A stretch of 64,000 bases of DNA from Cohnella sp. OV330 (GCF_900112065.1 NZ_FOKE01000011.1:238917-302916), one strand, 5' to 3'; shown: positions 7,739 through 15,404, counted from the first letter of the stretch. Numbers and translations are program-made. Notes: generated by a model from the sequence alone, not told the origin.

Positions 7739-9484
7739 TTAACCCTCGACGATCGCTTCGAGCTGCTGCCGATCGTACTGTTCCTTGTACCAGCCGCCGT
7801 GCGCCAGCAGCTCTTCATGCGTGCCTCGCTCGACGACATAGCCTTCGTCCAGGACGAGGATGAGGTCCGCATGCTGAACCGCGGACAGCCGGTGCGTCGC
7901 GATGAGCGTCGTCTTGCCGGCCCGCTCCGTGCGGATGCCTTCGATGATCTCGGCCTCGGTCCGCGCATCGACGGCGGACAGCGCGTCGTCCAGCATGAGG
8001 ATCTCCGGATCGGCGATCATCGCCCGGGCGATGCTCACGCGCTGCTTCTGCCCGCCGGACAGCGCCACGCCTTTCTCGCCGACCAGCGTCTCAAGCCCGT
8101 CTGGCAGGAAGGCGATGTCCTTGGCGAAAGAGGCCCGGACGAGCGCATGCTGCAGCTGTTCCGGCGTGGCCTCTTCTTGACCGAACAAGATATTTTCGCG
8201 TATCGTCCGGGAAAACAGGATCGGGTTCTGCGGCACGTAGCCAACCCAGGCGAGCAGACGGTCGATGCCGATGTCTTGGATCGGCACGCCGGAGATCGAC
8301 ACTTCCCCGCTGCCCGCGGGATACTCCCGAAGCAGTTGCTTGAGCAGCGTCGTCTTGCCGCTGCCCGTGCGCCCGACGATGCCGAGCGTCTGGCCGCGCT
8401 TCAGCTCGAAGCCGACGTCGATCAGATTGTCTACCGCCGAAGACGGATAGCGGAAGGTCACTGCCTTGAACGCGAGCGTCTCCGGCGCCTTCACCTCGGC
8501 GAGCCGCTGCGGGTCCTGGACGTCCGGCACATAACCGAGCGTCTCGTTGACCCGGTCGAGCGAAGCGTTGCCGCGCTGCATAATGTTGATCAGTTCGCCG
8601 ATGGCGAACATCGGCCAGATCAGCATCCCGAGGAAGATGTTAAAGGACACGAGCTCTCCGAGCGTGATCTCGCTCCGAAAAACCAGATATCCGCCGTAGC
8701 ACACGCCGATAATATAGCTGAGTCCGATCAGAATCTTATTCGTCGGCTCGAACAGCGCGTCGATGCGGGCGACGGCGATATTGCGATCAAGCACTTCGTT
8801 CGTCTTCTCGTGAAACCGCGCCTCGTCCGCCTTTTCCTGAACGTAGGCGCGAATGACGCGAACGCCCGTCACCGATTCGAGCACCTGGTCGTTCAGCTCG
8901 CCGAACGAATCCTGCGCCTTCATGAAGCGGTCGTGAATCTTGCCGCCGAAGTGCTTCATCGCCAGCGCGATGAGCGGCAGCGGCAGCATCGCCGCGAGCG
9001 TCAGCTTCCAGTTGATCATTCCCGCCATCATGAACAGGATCGTGACCATGAAGATGGATGAATCGATCAGCGTCAGGATACCGAAGCCGGCCGTGTTCGA
9101 GATGGCCCACAAATCGTTCGTCGCGCGCGCCATCAGGTCGCCCGTCCGATTGCGCTCGTAAAACGTCGGCGTCATTCGCAGCAGATGACGGATCAGCTTC
9201 GTACGAAGCAGCCGTTCAAGCACCATCGAGCCTCCGAAAAGCTGATACATCCACACGTAGTTGATGCAGTAGCCGACGATCGTCAGCCCGAGCCATAGCA
9301 TGACGATGTGGTAGAAATCGCCCTGCGACATCGTCCCCTGCTGGATCCCGTCGATCGTGTTGCCGAGCAGCTTGGGAGGCACGATGTCGACGATGCCCGC
9401 GATGGCGAGCAGCACGACCGCGATCGTATACCTTTTCCAATGCGCTCTGAAAAACCATTTTAACTTGATAAGTACGCTAAGCAT
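7739..9484 (-). CDS. bmrC: ABC exporter half-transporter, BmrC/YheI-like subunit with degenerate ATP site
   Basis: The product is 581 aa from the ATG at 9484, which is preceded by GAGAGGG; the longer ORF start at 9526 falls inside a terminator hairpin and is rejected. Six membrane helices precede an NBD with Walker A GRTGSGKTT, canonical signature LSGGQKQR and Walker B LMLDDA, where Asp replaces the catalytic Glu. This matches Bacillus BmrC (585 aa), which also carries an Asp there. With the next gene it should form a BmrCD-type exporter of drugs and amphiphiles. Expression is probably controlled by the leader ORF and two attenuators upstream. Confidence 0.9.
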   Translation of the reverse strand: MLSVLIKLKWFFRAHWKRYTIAVVLLAIAGIVDIVPPKLLGNTIDGIQQGTMSQGDFYHIVMLWLGLTIVGYCINYVWMYQLFGGSMVLERLLRTKLIRHLLRMTPTFYERNRTGDLMARATNDLWAISNTAGFGILTLIDSSIFMVTILFMMAGMINWKLTLAAMLPLPLIALAMKHFGGKIHDRFMKAQDSFGELNDQVLESVTGVRVIRAYVQEKADEARFHEKTNEVLDRNIAVARIDALFEPTNKILIGLSYIIGVCYGGYLVFRSEITLGELVSFNIFLGMLIWPMFAIGELINIMQRGNASLDRVNETLGYVPDVQDPQRLAEVKAPETLAFKAVTFRYPSSAVDNLIDVGFELKRGQTLGIVGRTGSGKTTLLKQLLREYPAGSGEVSISGVPIQDIGIDRLLAWVGYVPQNPILFSRTIRENILFGQEEATPEQLQHALVRASFAKDIAFLPDGLETLVGEKGVALSGGQKQRVSIARAMIADPEILMLDDALSAVDARTEAEIIEGIRTERAGKTTLIATHRLSAVQHADLILVLDEGYVVERGTHEELLAHGGWYKEQYDRQQLEAIVEG

Positions 9485-9524
9485 TTTTTCCCTCTCTTCT
9501 GTTCCCGATCGCATCCAAGCATGC

Positions 9525-9556
9525 AAAAAGGCGCACCGCCCGTAAGCGATACGCCT
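9525..9556 (-). terminator. Second attenuator/terminator hairpin directly before bmrC
   Basis: An 11-bp stem (9529-9539 with 9546-9556, two G-U pairs) and a 6-nt loop are followed on the minus strand by TTTTTG. It sits within the bmrC leader, about 40 nt before the chosen start codon, where a constitutive terminator would silence the operon. Confidence 0.8.
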
Positions 9557-9604
9557 ATTCTATGCATTCGGTCCCGGTTTTCGAACATTCGTTCGTTCCG
9601 GGGC

Positions 9605-9650
9605 GAATAAGAAAGGGCGCACGATTACGGATACGTAATCGCGCGCCCTT
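9605..9650 (-). terminator. First attenuator/terminator hairpin after the leader ORF
   Basis: A 17-bp stem (9613-9629 with 9634-9650, one G-U) and a 4-nt GATA/TATC loop are followed on the minus strand by TTTCTTATT. It begins 16 nt after the leader ORF stop. Its 5' arm contains GATTACG, complementary to CGTAATC inside the leader ORF (9690-9684), which offers an anti-terminator pairing. Confidence 0.85.
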
Positions 9651-9666
9651 GATATCCATCGTTGGA

Positions 9667-9744
9667 TTAAACGGGCTTTAACGGATTACGTTCGCTTCCA
9701 AAGGCAGCAACGACGGCAGCTGGAACAATCATGAATGTACGCAT
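9667..9744 (-). CDS. Leader peptide (25 aa) of the bmrCD-like operon, BmrB-like
   Basis: This is a short ORF too small for routine calling. ATG at 9744 is preceded by AAGGGAGG at 10-nt spacing, and the peptide begins MRTFMIVPAAVVAA and ends at TAA 9667. It lies between a sigma-A promoter (about 9793-9822) and two terminator hairpins ahead of the exporter genes. In B. subtilis, bmrCD is preceded by bmrB, whose translation controls transcription attenuation in response to translation-targeting antibiotics. The same architecture here suggests a ribosome-stalling sensor. The function is inferred from layout. Confidence 0.78.
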   Translation of the reverse strand: MRTFMIVPAAVVAAFGSERNPLKPV

Positions 9745-9792
9745 CGAACGCAATCCTCCCTTCCAATTGTGAAATGTATTTGACACTTTGCC

Positions 9793-9822
9793 ACTTTACC
9801 ATCGGCCCACTGAAGCTGTCAA
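9793..9822 (-). promoter_or_regulatory. Sigma-A-type promoter of the leader ORF-bmrCD operon
   Basis: The minus strand has TTGACA (9822-9817), an 18-bp spacer and TAAAGT (9798-9793). Transcription would start near 9786 and give an untranslated leader of about 300 nt before bmrC. Confidence 0.75.
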
Positions 9823-9950
9823 TGGGGTATTCGGAAAATTATGGGTCGTCTCCGCCCGTCCTCACGCTTGAAGCGTCCGGTTCAAAGGGTATAACTGAAG
9901 TATATACACCGCGGGCTTGCTCGCGGATTTGAACGAAAGGCGGCGCCCTT

Positions 9951-10658
9951 ATGGGGTTTATACTCGTCTACATACTGATCGTGTTTCTTGTCATCGAGAT
10001 TTCCGCCATCCTTATGCGCGCGACGGGGCTCGAGCATCCCATCGCGCGTTTTCAGGTCGTCTCGCTCCTGACCGGCACCGGCTTCACGACCAGGGAGTCC
10101 GAGCTGATCCTGGGACACCCGGTGCGCAGAAGGATCGGCATCTTCTTGATTCTGTTCGGGGCTTTCTCGCTCGCCGTCATGATCTCCTGCGTCAGCGCCA
10201 TCATCGCCCCCGCTTTTCATTTGTACCCGCTGTCGCTGGCGTCCGGCGCGCTCGTTCTCGTTTACCTCGCTCTCCGCATACCCGCTGTGACCAAGCAGCT
10301 GGAGAAGCGAATGAGCGGCGCCTTCCGTCAATCCTTCGCGATTCACGAGCTCGCGATTCAGGAGGTGCTATACTTAGAGAAGGAAGATGCCTTCATCGAC
10401 ATTCCGATCGGCGAGGCGTCGCCCGCCATCGGCCGTACGATCAAGGATTTGTGCGACAGGTTGCCGGACGTGAATATCCTCTTGATCAAGCGCGGCACCA
10501 TCGCGATCCGCGATCGCCGCATGGAAACGCCGCTTGAGGCGGGAGACGTGCTGTACGTATACGGGAGCATGAGACAGATCAAGCGCTCGTTCGGCGCCGA
10601 ACTTGAAGCGAAGAAGGTCATGGAACGCGACGAAAGGCAGGCGGTCTCACCTTTATGA
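9951..10658 (+). CDS. Membrane protein with C-terminal TrkA_C (RCK_C) domain
   Basis: The product is 235 aa. Three hydrophobic segments (about 3-20, 60-85, 95-110) precede a cytoplasmic TrkA_C-like domain (about 135-215: ELAIQEVLYLEKEDAFIDIP through AGDVLYVYGS), the small ligand-binding domain of K+ channels and transporters. The motif GTGFTTRESE in the membrane part is reminiscent of the pore-loop signatures of Trk/Ktr subunits but is too short to prove a pore. It overlaps the next gene by 4 bp (ATGA), so the two are translationally coupled. An ion-transport or ion-sensing role is inferred. The gene is head-on to replication, unlike its surroundings. Confidence 0.78.
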   Translation: MGFILVYILIVFLVIEISAILMRATGLEHPIARFQVVSLLTGTGFTTRESELILGHPVRRRIGIFLILFGAFSLAVMISCVSAIIAPAFHLYPLSLASGALVLVYLALRIPAVTKQLEKRMSGAFRQSFAIHELAIQEVLYLEKEDAFIDIPIGEASPAIGRTIKDLCDRLPDVNILLIKRGTIAIRDRRMETPLEAGDVLYVYGSMRQIKRSFGAELEAKKVMERDERQAVSPL

Positions 10659-12124
10659 AGAAAGAGAACCATAGCGTGGTACAGCCGTTTCATCGCGGGG
10701 ACGAATCGGATCGGCCGATTCGGGAAGCGCACTTTCAATTTCTGTTTCCCTTCTCCCTGACGACCGATTGCCACAAAGACGTGAAAAACACGCTGGAACG
10801 GGAAGGCTTCACGCCCTTTCGGCTGAGCGCGCTGGAGCTGGAACAGGCATTTTACGGACCGAAGCATCGCGTGTCGCACCGCGATATGGAGCGTTATTAC
10901 CTGCCGTTCACGAACCATGTCCTATTTCCTTCGGAAGACAACGAGGAAAGCTTTCAGCGCATGAGCAAAGCATTGGGCACGACGGCCGTGCTCCGAACGC
11001 GCTATTTCGATGCGCCGTTCGTCCTGCATGCCGTAGACGTCGTGCTTTGCCCGTTCGACACCGGCTTCATTACGCTTCGCGTCCAGCTGCTCAAGGAGAA
11101 TATAACCTTGACGGAGGCGATCGAATTCGCCGACCGTCTCCGCGCGCTCCAGGACGCCCACAGCGAGGACCGCGCCGCGAGTGTCGAGTACGAAGGCGAG
11201 TGCTATAAAGAGGTCCAGGATTTCATCTTCCAAGCCATCGTGCCTCATATGGTCGAACATCTCGACCGCACGCCGATGGATGGCGCGTACTTCGAAGAAT
11301 TGCCTTACCTGATCGACGAGCGTATGTACGTCATGGCGAGCTATTCCTTTCCCGAAAATACGGAGATAACGCTCCTCGATCGCTATCGCGCTTCCAGGCT
11401 AGACGGACTAGACGACAACGGCAATCCCTATATTAGCGCCTATTATATGCCCTACATCGAGGAATACTGCCGAAGCACCGGCCTCGAGCGGTGGGCGCCG
11501 TATGCCTACTACCAGACCGACGAGAGCTGCTTCTGCTGCCTGAACAACCTGCCTGAGCGCAAATCGGACGCCATCGTCAACAAAATGTACGGCGAATATT
11601 ATTACGGCCTGCTGCTGAATCTTTTTCACCGCATCGTCCTGTTGAAGCTGTCGAACGCCTATTCCCGCGTCCAGATGGAACGAGATTCGGAGAAGACTGA
11701 GCTGCTCATCCGCGACATCACCACATTCTCGGCCAAGTACAACTTCCTCGAGGTGGTCTCGCAATCCCAGGGGCGGGAGATCTTCCTCCAACTGCGCAGG
11801 ATGTATGGCAACGACGAGCTGTTCGAGGATGTGAAGCAGACCCTTACCGATCTGTTCAAATATCAAGAAAACGCCAACTCGCGCCGCTCCAGCTACTTGC
11901 TGACCGTCCTCACCATTTACACCGTCATCAGCGGGATCTACGGCATGAACCAGGTGATCGAGGATCTGAAAAATCCGATCAAATGGAGCAAAATGTCCGG
12001 CTATTCGCCATTCGAATGGATCGCGCTCGCCGTCACCTGCAGCGGCCTGCTCGTCGCGTTCCTCCTCACCGGCAACATCTTGTGGAAGTGGGGCCGGGAG
12101 CTGCTCAAGCGGTTCAAAAGCTGA
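10655..12124 (+). CDS. CorA-like membrane protein (GMN motif, two C-terminal helices)
   Basis: The protein is 489 aa. A long soluble N-terminal part (about 1-405, helical towards its end) is followed by two membrane helices, YLLTVLTIYTVISGIYGMN (about 415-434) and ALAVTCSGLLVAFLLTGNI (about 455-475). The first helix ends in YGMN, the signature of CorA-type divalent-cation channels, and the 20-residue loop between helices also fits. The soluble domain is longer than in CorA and contains a CFCC cluster (about residue 295). Coupling with the TrkA_C protein suggests a joint ion-transport or regulatory unit. The substrate is unknown. Confidence 0.72.
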   Translation: MKKENHSVVQPFHRGDESDRPIREAHFQFLFPFSLTTDCHKDVKNTLEREGFTPFRLSALELEQAFYGPKHRVSHRDMERYYLPFTNHVLFPSEDNEESFQRMSKALGTTAVLRTRYFDAPFVLHAVDVVLCPFDTGFITLRVQLLKENITLTEAIEFADRLRALQDAHSEDRAASVEYEGECYKEVQDFIFQAIVPHMVEHLDRTPMDGAYFEELPYLIDERMYVMASYSFPENTEITLLDRYRASRLDGLDDNGNPYISAYYMPYIEEYCRSTGLERWAPYAYYQTDESCFCCLNNLPERKSDAIVNKMYGEYYYGLLLNLFHRIVLLKLSNAYSRVQMERDSEKTELLIRDITTFSAKYNFLEVVSQSQGREIFLQLRRMYGNDELFEDVKQTLTDLFKYQENANSRRSSYLLTVLTIYTVISGIYGMNQVIEDLKNPIKWSKMSGYSPFEWIALAVTCSGLLVAFLLTGNILWKWGRELLKRFKS

Positions 12125-12133
12125 TGTCGCGCT

Positions 12134-12165
12134 GTCGTCGGGCACGCACGTGTATGCCCGACGAC
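12134..12165 (+). terminator. Hairpin after the CorA-like gene, possible terminator
   Basis: A perfect 11-bp stem (12134-12144 with 12155-12165) lies 10 bp past the stop codon, but only TTCAC follows, so the U-tract is weak. The rest of 12166-12431 holds one copy of the 29-bp repeat and no gene I can support. Confidence 0.45.
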
Positions 12166-12270
12166 TTCACATATCGCCATAGATAGGTGAGGGCACGAGC
12201 CGGGGCCCTAACCCTCTTCGCCGGTTTGCGCAAGTGAGGCCGCGGGTCGGGAAGACCACCCCTCTTCACC

Positions 12271-12299
12271 CGTTTTAACGATATCCCCTTCGCTCAGGA
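12271..12299 (-). repeat. 29-bp dispersed repeat, single copy (B1), left of the transposase gene
   Basis: The plus strand reads CGTTTTAACGATATCCCCTT followed by CGCTCAGGA, that is, the repeat in minus orientation. Together with C1-C3 on the other side it gives the transposase gene inverted flanking copies. Confidence 0.92.
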
Positions 12300-12431
12300 A
12301 GCGAACGAAAGTACGTAACTTAAGCATAGGCGGTTGAGCGGAGCTTCGTGCATACGGTTATTCGTGCGCTATCCTCCGCATATACCGCCGTTTCTTGAAC
12401 GATTGACACGGTTGCATATATCGCGAGGCGC

Positions 12432-13367
12432 TTATGAAGCGATTTTTTGACGCGATTTTGCATGCTTGCGACCCCATTTGATCGGTTGGATGCCGCCTCT
12501 CTTTCCAACCAAATCTCGGTATATAATCGTATTCGTCATGCCGCACAAACCGATCAATTCGATCATCGTATCGCTTCGGAACATACGGCGGAAACAAAAC
12601 TCGTCAAGATACGCCTGCAAATGCTTCGGGCCGATCCCTCCGAACGTCCGGGCCAGCCACCTGACGGCTTCGTTCCATATCGCATGCAGCGCCGAACGTT
12701 CTCTCCGATTGCGGCGATCAAAGACCTTGATCTCGTGAGATTCGTCCCCCGCAAGGATTGCATGATTCTGCAAAAAACGTTCCAATTCGCACGAATCATT
12801 GGGACTGCCGGCGGCGGATTCCATCCGCTTGATCTTCAAACGCGTCATGGTGCCGGACGACTCGACTACAGAAGCGCCGACGATCACGGGATGCGCCCTA
12901 TGCTCGGCCTCCGCGCCCATGCTGCTAAAACGACGGCTGTATTCGTATGCGTAAAACTCCCCAAGCACCTGTAGCTGTCCTTGCAGCGGGAGCTCCCGGT
13001 CCCATTGTTCGATGGCATAACGAAGCTTGTGATTCATCAGCCACGCGGTCTTGTAAGTGACCTGAATAAGCTCGGACAACAGCGTGGCGCTGATGCCGAT
13101 CTGCATGAGATACATCGCCTGAAACCACTTGAAGAGCGGCGTGCGCGTGCCTTCAAGTACCGTGCCTGCCGTGAGCGAAGTCTGGTGCCTGCAGGACATG
13201 CACTCGAACAACCGGCGTCCCCTTGATGAAACGTTGTAATGGTGCGGATGCAAACAACGGGGACATTTGTACCCGTTCGGCCATTTCGCCATAAAGAGGG
13301 CGCCCTCGCAGTCTTCCTCGCTATAAACCGGCATCCCGTCTCCAATCGAATATCGGCTTCCGCCCAT
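12432..13367 (-). CDS. IS1595-like (ISXO2-type) transposase, solitary and probably catalytically altered
   Basis: The product is 311 aa. The N-terminal zinc ribbon (CPRC at about 36-39, CMSC at about 56-59, then HQTSLTAGTVLEGTRTPL) is characteristic of IS1595-family transposases. It is followed by the helical KTAWLMNHKLRYAI segment and a C-terminal HLQAYLDEFCFR block that carries the family's last acidic residue. The usual first acidic block (V-E-x-D-E-T-Y) reads QVLGEFYAYE, so the Asp is missing, and the second (TDG) region is also poorly conserved (LAGDESHE). The gene is full length without frameshifts, which argues against simple decay. Inverted copies of the 29-bp repeat flank it. Confidence 0.8.
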   Translation of the reverse strand: MGGSRYSIGDGMPVYSEEDCEGALFMAKWPNGYKCPRCLHPHHYNVSSRGRRLFECMSCRHQTSLTAGTVLEGTRTPLFKWFQAMYLMQIGISATLLSELIQVTYKTAWLMNHKLRYAIEQWDRELPLQGQLQVLGEFYAYEYSRRFSSMGAEAEHRAHPVIVGASVVESSGTMTRLKIKRMESAAGSPNDSCELERFLQNHAILAGDESHEIKVFDRRNRRERSALHAIWNEAVRWLARTFGGIGPKHLQAYLDEFCFRRMFRSDTMIELIGLCGMTNTIIYRDLVGKRGGIQPIKWGRKHAKSRQKIAS

Positions 13368-13484
13368 GGCCTACACCTCGCTATAAGGGAACATTTGTTC
13401 TTATTATAGCAAAAAATGGTTAACTTAGCTACTGTTTTTTTGCTTTTCGGTGCGGGTACCGATCCTTGCGAAGCGAGCGTCGTC

Positions 13485-13606
13485 TCCTGATCGAAGGGGA
13501 TATCTTTAAAACGTGTCGGGCAAGCCATCGTTCCTGAGTAAAGGGGATATCGTTAAAATGTATGCACAAGCCATCGTTCCTGACTGAAGGGGATATCGTT
13601 AAAACG
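13485..13606 (+). repeat. Three direct copies of the 29-bp repeat with 46-47 bp period (C1-C3)
   Basis: The copies are at 13485-13513, 13532-13560 and 13578-13606, all in plus orientation. The similarity extends into the spacers (CAAGCCATCGT precedes C2 and C3, and GTGTCGG follows C1 and C3), so the array grew by tandem duplication of a longer unit. Confidence 0.93.
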
Positions 13607-13672
13607 TGTCGGAGAGTAGACTCAGGCCGATGGAGATCCAGCGGACATTGGAGCGGAAAGCAGCAGGGACAT

Positions 13673-13720
13673 AAAAAAGAGAACGCCGAAACGCCCCCTG
13701 AGGAGCGTCTTGCGTTCTCT
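13673..13720 (-). terminator. Intrinsic terminator after the CxxH/CxxC gene, end of the walRK-htrC region
   Basis: A long stem (13678-13686 with 13712-13720, plus an inner GC-rich stem) is followed on the minus strand by TTTTTTA. Confidence 0.88.
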
Positions 13721-13746
13721 AAACGGCGGAGCTTCGGCAGCCTCGT

Positions 13747-13914
13747 TCAGACGACGAGAAAGTGTACCGGCTCCTTGCAATATTCGCAGTGCTGCGGCGG
13801 ATCCCAGGCGGAGAACTTGGTCTCCTGCAAATTGACGAGATCGGGCGCATCCTCGTATTCGTCGACGAAGGTGTCGATCGCGAGCTCTACGTGTTCTTTA
13901 CATACGCAATACAT
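13747..13914 (-). CDS. CxxH/CxxC small protein, BA_5709 family (55 aa)
   Basis: This short gene was found by reading the minus strand downstream of htrC. ATG at 13914 is preceded by GGAAGG, and the stop is at 13747. The product starts MYCVCKEHVELAIDTFVDEY and ends with CEYCKEPVHFLVV, so it has the paired CxxH (Cys5/His8) and CxxC (Cys43/Cys46) motifs of a small predicted zinc-binding family found next to walJ/htrC in Bacillales. The function of the family is unknown. It is 41 bp downstream of htrC and followed by a strong terminator, so it is likely the last gene of that transcript. Confidence 0.88.
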   Translation of the reverse strand: MYCVCKEHVELAIDTFVDEYEDAPDLVNLQETKFSAWDPPQHCEYCKEPVHFLVV

Positions 13915-13955
13915 GATGAGATGTCCTTCCTCTTGCCGAAGATCGGCTCATGTGG

Positions 13956-15260
13956 TTAGCCGTCGTTCTCGGTCTTCTCGACGAGCTTCACGCTGAGCTC
14001 GCCCTTCTTCCCGTCACGATAGTAGGTGATATCTAGCGTATCCCCGATCTTGGTCTTCGTATACAAGAACTTGCGCAAATCGAGGGTGCTGCTGATCGGC
14101 TGGCCGTCGAGCGCTACGATGATATCGTTAAAGGCAAGACCCGCCGCCTTAGCCGGGCCGACGGCTTCGAGGACGACTACGCCGTCCGTCACGCCGTCCG
14201 GTACGACGAGCTCTTCGCCCGTCGGAACATCGTCGTCGTCGCCGTTCGAGTCGGGCGTAGCTTCGGCGTCGTCGGATGGCGCCTCATCCTCCGAGTTGGC
14301 GCTATTGTCCAGATAGATGGACAGATCCATCGAGTAGACGCCCAGATAAGGACGCATGATTTTGCCGTGCTCCATCAATTGGTCGACGATCGGCATGGCA
14401 TCGTCGATCGGGATCGAAAATCCGATGCCCTCTACGCTCGTGTCCGCAACCTTCATGCTGTTGATGCCGACCACTTGACCGTTCAGGTTGACCAGCGCGC
14501 CGCCGCTATTGCCCGGATTGATCGGCGCCGAGATCTGGATGACCTCTTCCTCCCAATCGTAGACGCCGTCCTGGTTAAGGGAGATAGGCACCGTCGTCTT
14601 CAGATTGGAGACGATGCCGTTAGAGAGCGAGTCGCTGAACCCCAGCGGATTGCCGACCGCGATGACGGTCTCGCCCTTGCGCAGCTTGCCCGAATCCCCG
14701 ATATCGGCGACTTGATTGATCCCCTTGTCGTCCGTCTCAAGGACGGCCAGATCGGTGATGGTATCCTTGCCTACGACGGTCGCCGTCTTTTTGGTGCCGT
14801 TCGACAGTACGATCTGAAGCTTCACGCTGTCTGCGATGACGTGGGCGTTCGTGATCATATAGGCCTTCCCTTTTTGCTTCAGGAAGATCACGCCGGAGCC
14901 CAAGCTGGTGCCTTCTTGGATCGCTGCCTCGTTGTTCGCGGACCCGCCTTGCGTCTGATTGATGACGCTCACGACGACGGGACCGACCTTGGCGGCGGCG
15001 GAGATGATCCGCTCATTCGTGTCGTAACCGCCGGTGACGCTGGAAGATATAGCCGGCGCCGCGGCGCCGCTTTTCGGACGGTCGACGGTCAGATAAAAAA
15101 GGGATGCAACCAGCACGGAGCTGGCCAGCGAAGAGACGAGCGCTATTTTCAAAGCGGAGTTCTGGCGGCCCCAACGGCTCGGCCGGTTCCAGGAGCCGGA
15201 CGGCTCCCGGCTGCTCCGCTTTACTTTGGTAGAGTAAAAATCGTCTTTGAAAAAGCCCAT
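13956..15260 (-). CDS. htrC: HtrA/DegP-type membrane-anchored serine protease (HtrC/YycK)
   Basis: The product is 434 aa. A cytoplasmic basic N-terminus and one membrane helix (about 38-60) place the protease outside the cell. The catalytic triad is visible as His in ITNAHVIAD, Asp in TDLAVLE and Ser in NPGNSGGAL. A PDZ domain occupies the C-terminus (about 345-430). Between protease and PDZ lies a strongly acidic insert (SANSEDEAPSDDAEATPDSN and following, about residues 310-350). It degrades misfolded exported proteins and is the usual distal gene of the walRK cluster. It has its own likely promoter (15330-15358). Confidence 0.94.
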   Translation of the reverse strand: MGFFKDDFYSTKVKRSSREPSGSWNRPSRWGRQNSALKIALVSSLASSVLVASLFYLTVDRPKSGAAAPAISSSVTGGYDTNERIISAAAKVGPVVVSVINQTQGGSANNEAAIQEGTSLGSGVIFLKQKGKAYMITNAHVIADSVKLQIVLSNGTKKTATVVGKDTITDLAVLETDDKGINQVADIGDSGKLRKGETVIAVGNPLGFSDSLSNGIVSNLKTTVPISLNQDGVYDWEEEVIQISAPINPGNSGGALVNLNGQVVGINSMKVADTSVEGIGFSIPIDDAMPIVDQLMEHGKIMRPYLGVYSMDLSIYLDNSANSEDEAPSDDAEATPDSNGDDDDVPTGEELVVPDGVTDGVVVLEAVGPAKAAGLAFNDIIVALDGQPISSTLDLRKFLYTKTKIGDTLDITYYRDGKKGELSVKLVEKTENDG

Positions 15261-15329
15261 GAGACGCCTCCCTCGCTGACCGAATAAAAGCCAAGAAAAA
15301 TGGAATGTACGGCGAGCGATTTGACTAAA

Positions 15330-15358
15330 ATAGTAATAGATTCACAGATCCATAGCAA
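15330..15358 (-). promoter_or_regulatory. Probable sigma-A promoter of htrC
   Basis: The minus strand has TTGCTA (15358-15353), a 17-bp spacer and TACTAT (15335-15330), about 70 bp upstream of the htrC start. Confidence 0.55.
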
Positions 15359-15404
15359 GCAAACCGACGACAAATCCCATTGGTAATGCAAGGAGGACAA
15401 GCGC

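Noticed and set aside
9485..9526. N-terminal extension of bmrC starting at 9526
   Set aside because: The start codon lies within the U-tract of a terminator hairpin and has no ribosome site; ATG at 9484 has GAGAGGG.
12271..13513. A simple active insertion sequence with 29-bp terminal repeats
   Set aside because: No target-site duplication at the edges, the repeat also occurs singly and in arrays elsewhere, and the transposase lacks a catalytic residue.
13485..13606. CRISPR array
   Set aside because: Only three repeats, spacers of 17-18 bp that are partly similar to each other, repeats in both orientations at other loci, and no cas genes.
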